A DNA stretch of 64,000 nucleotides. Source: Paraburkholderia aromaticivorans (lineage in GTDB: Bacteria; Pseudomonadota; Gammaproteobacteria; Burkholderiales; Burkholderiaceae). The translations under genes were made by a program, and so were the position numbers. Positions 46,745 to 55,941 of this stretch are shown here, piece by piece. The DNA is taken from positions 1 to 64,000 of the forward strand of contig NZ_CP022991.1 of the NCBI RefSeq assembly GCF_002278075.1, given 5' to 3'. The stretch's first letter is position 1; every line of letters begins with the position of its first letter. A model generated the notes under the pieces. That model saw only the letters and a list, made by a program, of their open reading frames with translations, did not search any database and had not been told where the DNA came from.

Positions 46745-48754
46745 ATGGAACACTTGCTGGTCATCCACTACGTGCTGCTGGTCGTCGCGGGCTGGCTGAT
46801 CGTCAGCGTTCTGGGACTCGCCAGCCTGCGACGGACACGGGTGGTCGCGCACGGGCTGTTTCCGGTCGGCGCAGTGTTTGGCCTGGCTCTGTTCGGGCTG
46901 GGTCTGACCGGCGTTTTCGCCGGTCCTCAGGAAATCATCCTGCCGCTCGGGTTGCCCGACCTCCCCTTTCATCTTCGGCTCGATGGACTGTCGGCGTATT
47001 TCCTGGCTGTGCTCGGCGTGGTAAGCACGGGCGTCAGCGCGTTCTCCGCCGGTTATTTCCGCAAGGGTGAAGGCACGCCGCCCGGCTTACTCTGCTTCGA
47101 ATATCACGTGTGCCTCGCGAGCATGGCGACGCTGTTACTCGCGGACGACGCGTACAGCTTCATGGTCGCATGGGAAACGATGACCGTGTCGGCAGTTTTT
47201 CTTGTCATGACCAATCACCGCATCGCGGAGATCCGTCGAGCCGCTTACCTCTACTTCCTGATCTCCCATGTCGGCGCGCTGGCGCTCCTGTTGTGTTTCG
47301 GCCTGCTGCAAGCCAATACCGGCGACTATACGTTTGCCAACATGCGCGAACAGCATCTCGACGTATTCTGGGCCTCCGCCGCATTCCTGCTGGCGCTATT
47401 CGGCTTCGGCGCAAAGGCGGGTGTCTTCCCCTTGCATGTTTGGCTACCCGAAGCCCATCCGGCTGCGCCGTCACCCGTGTCCGCCCTCATGAGCGGCTTT
47501 ATCCTGAAGGCGGGTCTGTACGGCATTCTGCGCACGGTGTTCGACTTGCTGCATGTCCAGTTGTGGTGGTGGGGAGTCTTCGTGCTGGCGCTCGGACTCT
47601 TCGCCGCCCTGTTCGGCGTCGTGTTCAGCGCGATCCAGACGGACATGAAACGGCTGCTCGCGTATTCGTCGATCGACAACATCGGGCTGATGTTCGTCAG
47701 CATGGGACTGGCGATCCTGTTTCGCGCGTACGGCATGAACAGTCTCGCCGCGCTCTCGTTGACTGCGCTGTTCTACCAGATCGCAAGCCACGCAACGTTC
47801 AAAAGCCTGCTGTTTCTCGGCACGGGTTCCGTGCTGCATGCCACCGGCGAACGCAATCTCGGCCGTCTGGGCGGATTGATCCGCGTGATGCCGTGGACCG
47901 CATGGGCGGCGCTCGTGGGCGCATTTGCGAGCGCCGGACTGCCGCCGTTGAGCGGGTTCGTCTCCGAATGGCTGTTGCTGCAGAGCTTTCTGTTCACGCC
48001 GGGCTTGCCGAACCCGTTCCTGAATATGGTGGTGCCGCTGGTCGCGGCGCTGATCGCGCTGGTGGCCGCGCTGGCGGGCTACACCATGGTGAAGTTCTTC
48101 GGCATCGTCTTTCTGGGTCAACCGAGAGAGACGAAGCTGGCGCAAGCGCGCGACGCGAGCCGTTGGGAGCGCATCGGCTTCGTCTGGCTGGCGGCGATAT
48201 GCGTATTGCTCGGGCTGCTGCCGGTGCAGTTCGTGGCCGTGCTGGACCGCGTCACCCGGACGCTGGTGGGAACCGGCATCGGCGAGGCCGTCGCGCGCAA
48301 TGGCTGGCTGCTGCTCGCGCCCACCAGCGTAGACCGGGCCAGCTATATGCCGGCTGTTTTTCTGCTGTTCTTCTGCGCGTGCTGCGCGCTCGCCTGGTTA
48401 CTGGTCCGCCGTCTCTACCACGGGCGCCTGAGGCGCGCGGCGCCGTGGGCCTGCGGCTATCCCTTCGTGACCGCGCGCATGCAGGACACCGCAGAAGGGT
48501 TCGGGCAACCCATCCGCGAAATTTTCGCGCCGCTATTCAAGATCGAGCGCCGGCTTCCTTCGCCGTTCGACCAACACCCGGAGTACAGCGTCACCGTGAC
48601 CGATCGCGCGTGGACCCTGATCTATGCGCCACTGGAACGGCTGATCATGCGCATCGCGGCATTGGCCGGACGCCTTCAGACCGGCCGCATTGCCATGTAT
48701 CTGATGCATAGCTTCATTGTGCTGATCGTGCTGCTGATGCTGGTGAGACGATGA
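46745..48754 (+). CDS. hyfB: Hydrogenase-4-like membrane subunit HyfB (antiporter-like)
   Basis: The 669-residue protein is a proton-pump-type subunit of the NuoL/Mrp/HyfB family with about 15 membrane segments. It contains WETMTVSAVFLVMTNH, GFGAKAGVFPLHVWLPEAHP and SPVSALMSGFILKAGLYG, and a long C-terminal HyfB-type extension (CGYPFVTARMQDTAEGFGQP). It starts the six-gene complex and overlaps hyfC by four bases. Confidence 0.9.
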   Translation: MEHLLVIHYVLLVVAGWLIVSVLGLASLRRTRVVAHGLFPVGAVFGLALFGLGLTGVFAGPQEIILPLGLPDLPFHLRLDGLSAYFLAVLGVVSTGVSAFSAGYFRKGEGTPPGLLCFEYHVCLASMATLLLADDAYSFMVAWETMTVSAVFLVMTNHRIAEIRRAAYLYFLISHVGALALLLCFGLLQANTGDYTFANMREQHLDVFWASAAFLLALFGFGAKAGVFPLHVWLPEAHPAAPSPVSALMSGFILKAGLYGILRTVFDLLHVQLWWWGVFVLALGLFAALFGVVFSAIQTDMKRLLAYSSIDNIGLMFVSMGLAILFRAYGMNSLAALSLTALFYQIASHATFKSLLFLGTGSVLHATGERNLGRLGGLIRVMPWTAWAALVGAFASAGLPPLSGFVSEWLLLQSFLFTPGLPNPFLNMVVPLVAALIALVAALAGYTMVKFFGIVFLGQPRETKLAQARDASRWERIGFVWLAAICVLLGLLPVQFVAVLDRVTRTLVGTGIGEAVARNGWLLLAPTSVDRASYMPAVFLLFFCACCALAWLLVRRLYHGRLRRAAPWACGYPFVTARMQDTAEGFGQPIREIFAPLFKIERRLPSPFDQHPEYSVTVTDRAWTLIYAPLERLIMRIAALAGRLQTGRIAMYLMHSFIVLIVLLMLVRR

Positions 48755-49701
48755 TCACGCTCTCCGGACTGATCTCGCAGGGGCTCGAAATTCTGCTCGC
48801 ACTCGCGGCCGCTCCGCTGCTCACGGGCTGGGTCAACATGTGCCGCGCCCGCTTACAAAACCGCCGCGCGCCGAGCATCTGGCAGCCTTACCGGATGCTT
48901 CACAAGCTGTTCAACAAGGAGTCAGTGGTCGCTAGCCATGCAAGCCCGATATTCCGTGGTGCGCCTTATGTTGTCTGGGCGTGCATGACCCTCGCCTGCG
49001 CGATCGTGCCGACGCTCTCGACCGACCTGCCGCTCTCGCCTGCCGCGGACGCAATCGCGCTGGTCGGCCTCTTCGCGCTGGCCCGTGTGACGCTTTCGCT
49101 GGCCGCTATGGATATCGGCACCGCGTTCGGCACGCTCGGCGCGCGCCGCGAAATGCTGGTGGGTTTCCTCGCCGAGCCCGCCTTGCTGATGGTCCTGTTC
49201 TCGGCATCGCTCATCACGCAGTCCACCTTGCTGACCAGCATCGTCGCCACGCTCAGTCACCGCGAACTGGCAATCTATCCGAGCCTTGCTTTCGCGGGCA
49301 TCGCGTTCACGATGGTGTCGCTCGCCGAGAACGCGCGTCTGCCTGTCGATAACCCGACTACCCATCTCGAACTCACGATGATCCACGAGGCGTTGATCCT
49401 CGAATATTCGGGCCGGCATCTCGCTCTGATGGAATGGGCCGCGAGTCTCAAGCTGTTCGCGTACTCCTGCATCGGCGTTGCCCTGTTCATTCCGTGGGGC
49501 ATTGCCGAAGCCGGCAATCCGACTGCGCTGCTGTTCGCCATCCCCGCGCTCTTCGTCAAGCTTCTGGCGGGCGGCGCGGTGCTCGCGATAGTCGAGACGA
49601 GCAACGCGAAGATGCGCATTTTCCGCGTCCCTGAGTTTCTCGCCACGGCCTTCCTGCTGGCCGTCATCGGGATGCTCGTTCATTTTCTGCTGGGGGCATG
49701 A
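48751..49701 (+). CDS. hyfC: Hydrogenase-4-like membrane subunit HyfC/HycD (NuoH-like)
   Basis: The 316-residue NuoH/HycD-family protein has about eight membrane segments. It contains RRAPSIWQPYRMLHKLFNKE, the conserved loop facing the peripheral arm, and ARLPVDNPTTHLELTMIHEA, the family signature. It would couple the peripheral subunits to ion pumping. Confidence 0.92.
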   Translation: MITLSGLISQGLEILLALAAAPLLTGWVNMCRARLQNRRAPSIWQPYRMLHKLFNKESVVASHASPIFRGAPYVVWACMTLACAIVPTLSTDLPLSPAADAIALVGLFALARVTLSLAAMDIGTAFGTLGARREMLVGFLAEPALLMVLFSASLITQSTLLTSIVATLSHRELAIYPSLAFAGIAFTMVSLAENARLPVDNPTTHLELTMIHEALILEYSGRHLALMEWAASLKLFAYSCIGVALFIPWGIAEAGNPTALLFAIPALFVKLLAGGAVLAIVETSNAKMRIFRVPEFLATAFLLAVIGMLVHFLLGA

Positions 49702-50361
49702 ATGCACGGATTCGCCACGCAGATCATCAACTTTCTGGCCGCCATCCTGCTGCTATTGTCGTTTGCGATGTTGAGCCAGCGCCGGATCCTGTCACTCATC
49801 CACCTCTACACGCTGCAGGGCCTGACGCTCGTATCCGCCAACCTGGTGCTCGGATACGTGACCGCCGACTCGCACCTCTACATTTCCGCGATGCTGACCC
49901 TCGTGCTCAAGGTCGGCCTGATCCCCTGGATTCTCTACAAGCTCGTGCAGCGGCTCAATGTCAGGACGGATGTCGAACCGCTCCTCAATATTCCCGCCAC
50001 ACTACTGGTGGGCATCGTGCTCGTGATCATCGCGTTCAATGTCGCCTCGCCGATCAGCCAGCTCGCCTCGTCGGTCGCGCGCGGCACGCTCGGCATTGCG
50101 CTCGCCTGCGTGCTGCTGTCGTTCATGATGATGATCACGCGTGCGAAAGCGATCCCTCAGGTGATCGGCTTCCTGTCGATGGAAAACGGCCTGTTTTTCG
50201 CCGCGGCCGCAGCCACTAACGGTATGCCGATGATCGTCGAACTCGGCATTGGACTCGATGTGCTGGTGGGCAGCCTGATCCTCGGCGTGTTCATGTTCCA
50301 GATCCGGGAGCAGTTCGACAGTCTGGACATTCATCACCTGGAAAAACTCAAGGATGACTGA
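49702..50361 (+). CDS. hyfE: Hydrogenase-4-like membrane subunit HyfE
   Basis: The 219-residue HyfE protein has about seven membrane segments, a NuoK-like region (IGFLSMENGLFFAAAAATNGM) and the end FDSLDIHHLEKLKDD. It starts immediately after the hyfC stop and overlaps hyfF by 8 bp. Confidence 0.9.
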   Translation: MHGFATQIINFLAAILLLLSFAMLSQRRILSLIHLYTLQGLTLVSANLVLGYVTADSHLYISAMLTLVLKVGLIPWILYKLVQRLNVRTDVEPLLNIPATLLVGIVLVIIAFNVASPISQLASSVARGTLGIALACVLLSFMMMITRAKAIPQVIGFLSMENGLFFAAAAATNGMPMIVELGIGLDVLVGSLILGVFMFQIREQFDSLDIHHLEKLKDD

Positions 50362-51814
50362 AGCCTGGGTACTGCTGCTGGTTTTCGGGATCCCGCTTTT
50401 CGCGGGCGCATGTCTGGCGCTCGTGGGACAACACCGTGTCGCGGCGGAACTCAACGTCGGGTTCAGTTTCCTCACATTCGCGGCCGCCGCGCTGCTTGCC
50501 GTGCAAACCGTGGCACACGGGCCTGCGTTCGCGCTGGGCAAACTGTTCTTCGTCGATCCGCTCAATGTGTTCCTCGTCGCCCTGACGGCTTTTGTCGGCT
50601 GGACCACTTCGATCTTTTCGAGGCCGTACATGCGCATCGAGCGGGACCGGGGCAAGATGACCGGCCCTCGCATGCGCCTCTACCACAGCATGTACCAGCT
50701 GTTCATCTTTGCGATGCTGCTCGCGCTGCTCACCAACAACATGGGCATTCTGTGGGTCGCCATGGAAGCCGCCACGCTCGCGACCGTGCTGCTGGTCAGC
50801 GTATATCGCACCGCGGCCAGCCTCGAAGCCGCGTGGAAGTACTTCATCCTGTGCGGTGTCGGCATCGCACAGGCGCTGTTCGGCACGATCCTGCTCTATC
50901 TTGCCGCGAGCCGGCAACTCGGCGGCGACGAGGCACTGCTCTGGACCAGTCTGAATGCGGTCAAGGGCAGTCTCGACCCGACCATCATTTCGCTCGCGTT
51001 CGTGTTCCTGCTGATCGGCTACGGCACCAAGGTCGGCCTCGTGCCGATGCACAACTGGCTGCCCGACGCGCATGCCGAAGGCCCCACGCCGATTTCCGCC
51101 GTGCTGTCCGGCCTGCTGCTCAATGTTGCACTCTATGCCGTGCTGCGCTGCAAGGTGCTGGCCGATGGCGCACTCCACAATGGCCTGCCGGGAAACCTGC
51201 TGGTTGGCTTCGGATTGGTCTCGGTGCTGGTCGCCACCTTTTCGCTGTTCCGGCAAAAGGACGTCAAGCGGCTTTTTTCGTATTCGTCGATCGAGCACAT
51301 GGGTCTGATGACGTTCGCCTTCGGACTCGGCGGCCCCGTTGCGACCTTTGCGGGTCTGCTCCACATGACGGTGCATTCGTTGGTGAAGTCGGCCATTTTC
51401 TTTACCGTGGGGCATGCGGCCCAGAAGGCTGGCACCCAGGCGATCGACGACATCCGAGGTTTGTTGCGTGTGAGCCCAACCGTCGGCTGGGGCATGATGC
51501 TCGGCGCGCTCGCGATCCTCGGCATGCCGCCATTCGGCGTCTTCGCGAGTGAGTTCCTGATCCTGACCACCGCGATGAGCAAGCTGCCGTGGGCCACGCC
51601 CTTCCTGTTGCTCGCGCTTGCTGTAGCCTTTGCGGCTATCTTCGTGCGCGTGCAAGGCATGGTGTTCGGCGACTCGACGGCCAAAGTTCTTGAACACCCA
51701 CCGGCGTTGCTGCCCGTGTTCGTCCATCTCGGCGTCGGGTTGATGCTGGGAGTCTACATTCCGCCCTATCTTGCAACGTGGTATCGGCAGGCGGCGGCCA
51801 TGATCGTGGGGTGA
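50354..51814 (+). CDS. hyfF: Hydrogenase-4-like membrane subunit HyfF (antiporter-like)
   Basis: The 486-residue NuoN/NuoM-like subunit contains NNMGILWVAMEAATLATVLL, YGTKVGLVPMHNWLPDAHAE and GPTPISAVLSGLLLNVALY in successive membrane segments. It is the second antiporter-like subunit of the complex. A HyfD-type third copy is absent. Confidence 0.9.
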   Translation: MTEAWVLLLVFGIPLFAGACLALVGQHRVAAELNVGFSFLTFAAAALLAVQTVAHGPAFALGKLFFVDPLNVFLVALTAFVGWTTSIFSRPYMRIERDRGKMTGPRMRLYHSMYQLFIFAMLLALLTNNMGILWVAMEAATLATVLLVSVYRTAASLEAAWKYFILCGVGIAQALFGTILLYLAASRQLGGDEALLWTSLNAVKGSLDPTIISLAFVFLLIGYGTKVGLVPMHNWLPDAHAEGPTPISAVLSGLLLNVALYAVLRCKVLADGALHNGLPGNLLVGFGLVSVLVATFSLFRQKDVKRLFSYSSIEHMGLMTFAFGLGGPVATFAGLLHMTVHSLVKSAIFFTVGHAAQKAGTQAIDDIRGLLRVSPTVGWGMMLGALAILGMPPFGVFASEFLILTTAMSKLPWATPFLLLALAVAFAAIFVRVQGMVFGDSTAKVLEHPPALLPVFVHLGVGLMLGVYIPPYLATWYRQAAAMIVG

Positions 51815-51817
51815 GAC

Positions 51818-53380
51818 ATGCGCATTGAGGCATTCGGGTTTTCCGACCTGGTTCGCCTGTCCGTGTTTGCGGGCAGGTCCTCGGCTTTTCTCGCACATGT
51901 CGATTTTGACACGTGGACCCGCACCGCCGGCACCGTGCGCGAGACGGGTGGCCGTCTGATCTCCCTGTGGGGTGCAGAAGAGACTCCGGGCACATTCACT
52001 ATCTCCGTCGCTTACGCGCTGGAAGACGGCATCTTGTGGCTTAAGTTGCCGGTAGGCGACGGGCATGGGGGCAGCGACGGATACCCGGATATATCGGCGC
52101 TCTTTCCGTGCGCGACACGCATGCAACGGGCCGTCTACGATCTGGTCGGGCTGCGCGCGATCGGCGCCGACGATACGCGGCCGTGGCTGAATCACGGCAA
52201 CTGGCCTGCCGATTACTTCCCGTTGCAGAAATTGTCTTCCGGGACCGAGCAGTTTCAGATCCAGGAAGCGGACTATCCGTTCGTCCACGTCGATGGTGAC
52301 GGTGTCCACGAGATTGCCGTCGGTCCGATCCACGCAGGCATCATCGAGCCCGGACACTTCCGCTTCTCGGTCGTCGGCGAAAAGGTGTTGCGCCTCGAGG
52401 AACGGCTGGGCTATGCGCACCGGGGAATCGAGCGGCTATTCGAACACATGCCCGCGCTCGACGGACACCGTCTCGCAGGACGCATCGCCGGAGACACCAC
52501 GGTCGCCTTTACGTGGGCCTATTGTATGGCGGTCGAGCGCGCGTTGAATGGACGGATTCCGCCACGCGCGCAGTGGCTGCGTGCGCTATTGCTCGAGCGC
52601 GAGCGCATTGCCAATCACCTAGGCGATCTTGGCGCGCTCGGCAACGACGCGGGGTTCGCGTATGGTCTCTCGCAGTTCTCCCGTCTGAAGGAAGACTGGT
52701 TACGCCTGAACAATCTGGCTTTCGGGCATCGCTACCTGACGGACCGGATCGTTCCCGGGGGCCTAGCAACGGACCTCGATGCGCGCTTCGTCACCTCGAT
52801 GCTGACGCAGTGCGATCAGATCGACACGCAAGTCCGCGTCATGCAGCGCATCTACGAGGATCAATCGGGACTGCAGGATCGCTTTGCAGGTACGGGCATA
52901 CTTTCCGCAAAATTGGCGGAGCACTTCGGTGTGTGCGGGCCGGTCGGACGTGCGAGCGGCCGGAAAATCGACATGCGCATCGATCACCCTTACGCGCCCT
53001 ACCACGAGGTTCAGGTGCAGATGGTCAGCGATGACCGGGGCGATGTGGCAGCCCGGGTCGCGGTCAGGTTCAGCGAAATCTACGAGTCCACCCGGTTGAT
53101 CCGCACCCTCCTGGCCGATCTGCCTGGTGGTGCCATCGTCTCCCGGATCGAATACAGTGGCTCGCCATCCTGCGGGGTCGGTTGGATCGAAGGCTGGCGG
53201 GGCGATGTATTCATCGCACTCGAGACCGGGGCTGACGGAACCATTTTGCGCTGTCACTGCCATGACCCGTCGTGGCAGAACTGGCCGGCCCTGGAGCACG
53301 CGATCATCGGCAATATCGTTCCGGATTTCCCGCTGATCAACAAGTCGTTCAATCTGAACTACGCGGGACACGACCTGTAA
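51818..53380 (+). CDS. hyfG: HyfG/HycE-like large subunit lacking NiFe ligands
   Basis: The 520-residue protein fuses a NuoC-like N-terminal domain (about 1-160) to a NuoD/hydrogenase large-subunit domain. It shows LRLEERLGYAHRGIERLFE and the terminal DFPLINKSFNLNYAGHDL. The first Ni-binding CxxC is replaced by Ala224-Gly-Asp-Thr227 in GRIAGDTTVAF, and the C-terminal DPCxxC is absent. It therefore cannot hold a NiFe centre and belongs to the energy-converting hydrogenase-related (Ehr) type. The true reaction is unknown. Confidence 0.9.
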   Translation: MRIEAFGFSDLVRLSVFAGRSSAFLAHVDFDTWTRTAGTVRETGGRLISLWGAEETPGTFTISVAYALEDGILWLKLPVGDGHGGSDGYPDISALFPCATRMQRAVYDLVGLRAIGADDTRPWLNHGNWPADYFPLQKLSSGTEQFQIQEADYPFVHVDGDGVHEIAVGPIHAGIIEPGHFRFSVVGEKVLRLEERLGYAHRGIERLFEHMPALDGHRLAGRIAGDTTVAFTWAYCMAVERALNGRIPPRAQWLRALLLERERIANHLGDLGALGNDAGFAYGLSQFSRLKEDWLRLNNLAFGHRYLTDRIVPGGLATDLDARFVTSMLTQCDQIDTQVRVMQRIYEDQSGLQDRFAGTGILSAKLAEHFGVCGPVGRASGRKIDMRIDHPYAPYHEVQVQMVSDDRGDVAARVAVRFSEIYESTRLIRTLLADLPGGAIVSRIEYSGSPSCGVGWIEGWRGDVFIALETGADGTILRCHCHDPSWQNWPALEHAIIGNIVPDFPLINKSFNLNYAGHDL

Positions 53381-53907
53381 TGTGGCAACTTCTCAAACAG
53401 ATCGCGACAACCGGCACACCGACTCAACGCCTGCCCGAGGGCGATGACGCATGGCGCTCCGAAGGCCACAGTATCCAGCAGGAAATACTCGACGTGCTGG
53501 GTCGGGCGCTGTGCATTCGCGAGATCGATGCGGGCTCCTGCAACGGCTGCGAACTGGAAATCCATGCGCTCAACAACCCGTACTACAACATCGAAGGTCT
53601 GGGTATCAAGTTCGTCGCGAGTCCCCGTCACGCCGACATGCTGCTCGTCACTGGCCCGCTGACACTGAACATGAAGGAAGCAGTGCTGCGGGCCTACGAG
53701 GCAGCGCCGCATCCGAAGCTCGTCGTCGCGGCCGGCGAGTGCGCCTGCACAGGCGGCATGTTCAAGGAAAGCTACGCCGTGTGTGGGCCGCTCTCGAAAC
53801 TTCTCCCTGTCGACGTCACGGTACCCGGTTGTCCGCCGCCCCCCATCGATATCCTGAGAGGCATTCTCGCCGCGCTTCGTGTGAAACGCACGACGCTCAA
53901 GCCATGA
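53380..53907 (+). CDS. hyfI: HyfI/HycG-like small subunit (NuoB-like)
   Basis: The 175-residue protein has the [4Fe-4S] ligands Cys54 and Cys57 (SCNGCELE), Cys121 (GECACTGG) and Cys151 (PGCPPPP), all conserved as in NuoB and hydrogenase small subunits. The cluster next to the missing NiFe site is thus retained. The ATG overlaps the hyfG stop (TAATG). No ferredoxin-like HyfA or HyfH gene follows, so the electron donor must come from elsewhere. Confidence 0.92.
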   Translation: MWQLLKQIATTGTPTQRLPEGDDAWRSEGHSIQQEILDVLGRALCIREIDAGSCNGCELEIHALNNPYYNIEGLGIKFVASPRHADMLLVTGPLTLNMKEAVLRAYEAAPHPKLVVAAGECACTGGMFKESYAVCGPLSKLLPVDVTVPGCPPPPIDILRGILAALRVKRTTLKP

Positions 53908-54021
53908 TCACCAGCCGTGACAAATGCCGCTGACAGTGTTCCTGGTTGAGGGTTCCGTGCGGGATCCATGTGTGATGGCTACTCCAATACGCCACACTGA
54001 TGTTTATAAGGACGACGCGCG

Positions 54022-54459
54022 ATGAGTGAGCAATTGAGCAGGCTGAAAGCAATTGGTAGGGTATGGCCACAGGTGCTGACGATGATCGCCTTCATGGTGG
54101 CGATCAGCTTACGCTTTCCGTTGTGGTTTGTGATGCTCTCAGCAGTCATCAACGGCACCGCCGTGACATACCTCACGCGATCCTACGCGTCCTCGCCGTC
54201 GCGCAGGGGCGGTGACCCGTTCCTCGGCGCTATCGTGATCGGCAGCGGACTGGCGTCTATCGCCCTGACTTTGAAGTGGTGGGGCGTGGAACAGCAGTCG
54301 AAGCTCGCACCCGGTGCGCTCTTGCGTAGGGCCGGCCATACCGAAGTCACTTCAGATCCAGCGTTGGCATGGTCAAGCGTCGTGACCCAGTGGGGCTCCT
54401 GCGCGATCTTTCTGGTAATTGTAGCGGTGTGGGGGCTGGGTAGCGCACGTGCCGACTGA
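54022..54459 (+). CDS. Small membrane protein of unknown function
   Basis: The 145-residue protein has three to four hydrophobic segments (VLTMIAFMVAISL, WFVMLSAVINGTAVTYL, GSGLASIALTLKWWGV, CAIFLVIVAVWGLG). I recognise no family. It lies 114 bp after the Hyf-like operon in the same direction and may or may not belong to it. Confidence 0.65.
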   Translation: MSEQLSRLKAIGRVWPQVLTMIAFMVAISLRFPLWFVMLSAVINGTAVTYLTRSYASSPSRRGGDPFLGAIVIGSGLASIALTLKWWGVEQQSKLAPGALLRRAGHTEVTSDPALAWSSVVTQWGSCAIFLVIVAVWGLGSARAD

Positions 54460-54633
54460 ATCCCGAACCCGCCCAGCGCGTCAGTCGACGTTTCCCGCGC
54501 ATGGGTGAAAACCTGAAATCCACAGTCACCGTTACCAGCCGTCGCAGCGGTCCAGGCGATGGGGGAAAACAAGCACCGGGAAGGCTGCGACCAAGGCGCG
54601 GGCTACGATGTACGTGCGGAGCGGAGAAGGCAT

Positions 54634-55128
54634 CTATTCAGACGGCTGCCTGCTGGATTCCTCAACACGGCCCGCACCGGTCTGCGCCTGCTCCCGGACG
54701 ACGAGAACCGGGATCCGACAGTGCGTAAGCACCTTCAGGGTCTCACTGCCGAGCAACAAGGCACGCATGCCGCCTCGGCCGTGGGATGCCATGACAATGA
54801 GATCACAGCTTCGTTGCGCTGCCACGCTGATAATCGCCTCATACGGGTGAGCGTGGTTTTTGGTAACCGTATCGCACTCGACACCGGCCTGGGTAGCCGC
54901 TTTTGTGACGGCCTGCAGATAGTTATCCGCATGCTGCCGGGTAACCTGAATGAACTGGTCCTCGGTGTCCGCGATCATTTCAGTGCCATACGCAAGGACA
55001 TGGAATTCCGGAATGACATGGAGCCCAGTGACCTTTGCGCCGCTTTCCGTGGCAAGCGTCACCGCCATCTGGATAGCGGCGTCGGAAAGTGTGGAACCAT
55101 CGGTCGGCACCAGCACATGCTTGAACAT
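54634..55128 (-). CDS. Universal stress protein, UspA family
   Basis: The 164-residue protein begins MFKHVLVPTDGSTLSDAA and contains the ATP-binding loop DLIVMASHGRGGMRALLLGS, followed by SETLKVLTHCRIPVLVVRE. The ATG at 55128 has a GGAGAAAC ribosome site, and the longer upstream frame is spurious. Such proteins are often induced by low oxygen or stasis in Burkholderia relatives, which fits the neighbourhood (inference). Confidence 0.92.
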   Translation of the reverse strand: MFKHVLVPTDGSTLSDAAIQMAVTLATESGAKVTGLHVIPEFHVLAYGTEMIADTEDQFIQVTRQHADNYLQAVTKAATQAGVECDTVTKNHAHPYEAIISVAAQRSCDLIVMASHGRGGMRALLLGSETLKVLTHCRIPVLVVREQAQTGAGRVEESSRQPSE

Positions 55129-55476
55129 ACGTTTCTCCCAGCGGCCAGGTCTGCTCGTCCTGAAGTCCTGCCCAGAGCCCGCCGCTCGAGCCAGGCACAC
55201 CTGAAACAAGGCGACTTCTTTCAGTATAGTCAGCTTGATGAAGCCTGCCAGGTCGACTGCTTCTGTGGCAAAGTGCCGCGCGTCAACCTCACCGAAGTCA
55301 GATACATTCGACAGGCATCCGGCGTCGTTCCGGGTTCGCTCAGAGCGCACCAGACGCTCGGCCTGCGGCTTGTCGCAGGCCGTCCCGCCACTCGGCTGCT
55401 TCCTGCCGATGCGATGCACCAGATCAAACGTTGGGTCAGCCCGATCGTGACTCAAGCATCTTCCCGAAAATCTGCA
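55129..55476. other. Intergenic gap upstream of the UspA gene, nothing clear
   Basis: This 348-bp gap separates divergent genes. I see no operator palindrome, no FNR-type TTGAT-N4-ATCAA site and no convincing small gene. It probably holds the uspA promoter. Confidence 0.5.
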
Positions 55477-55809
55477 ATGACGCCCATCAAGTTCATACTC
55501 CGCTACACGGCTGTGCCGTTCATGGCAATCGTCGCCGTCGTATCTTGGGCCTCACTTCATTCGTCTGCCGAAATCGATGCCCGACAGTACGCGGCATTAT
55601 CGGGCGCCTATGCAAGCTTCCCGGTGGATCTTCGACGAGATATCAGACAGGCTCTGCAATCGGGGAAGCTGAGCAAGTGGGATTATTCGTCGCTGGTACG
55701 GGAATCCCTCAACGATGGAGTTGTTCTCGACTGGCCGTCCGACGATAAGGAGGACGTCGCTACCGAGCGGGAAAAGCTGGCTGCGCTCGTCAAGGCGGAC
55801 CGACCCTGA
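55477..55809 (+). CDS. Small membrane-anchored or secreted protein of unknown function
   Basis: The 110-residue protein has an N-terminal hydrophobic segment (FILRYTAVPFMAIVAVVSWASL) and a hydrophilic helical remainder (DLRRDIRQALQSGKLSKWDY, then SSLVRESL). No family was recognised. The start was taken at the ATG before MTPIKF because the frame upstream is antisense to the UspA gene. Confidence 0.6.
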   Translation: MTPIKFILRYTAVPFMAIVAVVSWASLHSSAEIDARQYAALSGAYASFPVDLRRDIRQALQSGKLSKWDYSSLVRESLNDGVVLDWPSDDKEDVATEREKLAALVKADRP

Positions 55810-55941
55810 GCCGCGCCACTCACTGAGTTATCGGTATAGATACACCACGCTCGTTGTCTGGGATTCCACCCCGTTCTGTTGATAAGGCATCCATATTTAT
55901 AGAAAGTGGCCTGGCCAGACCGGCCTTGATTTCCTCCCTGG

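Noticed and set aside
50348..52420. A 690-codon frame on the minus strand opposite hyfF and hyfG
   Set aside because: The translation is low-complexity His/Arg/Glu-rich with no motif and is the mirror of well-recognised hyf genes.
51818..53907. Calling the complex a true hydrogenase 4 or formate hydrogenlyase
   Set aside because: All four Ni-binding cysteines are absent from the large subunit, and no maturation (hyp) or formate dehydrogenase genes are in the window.
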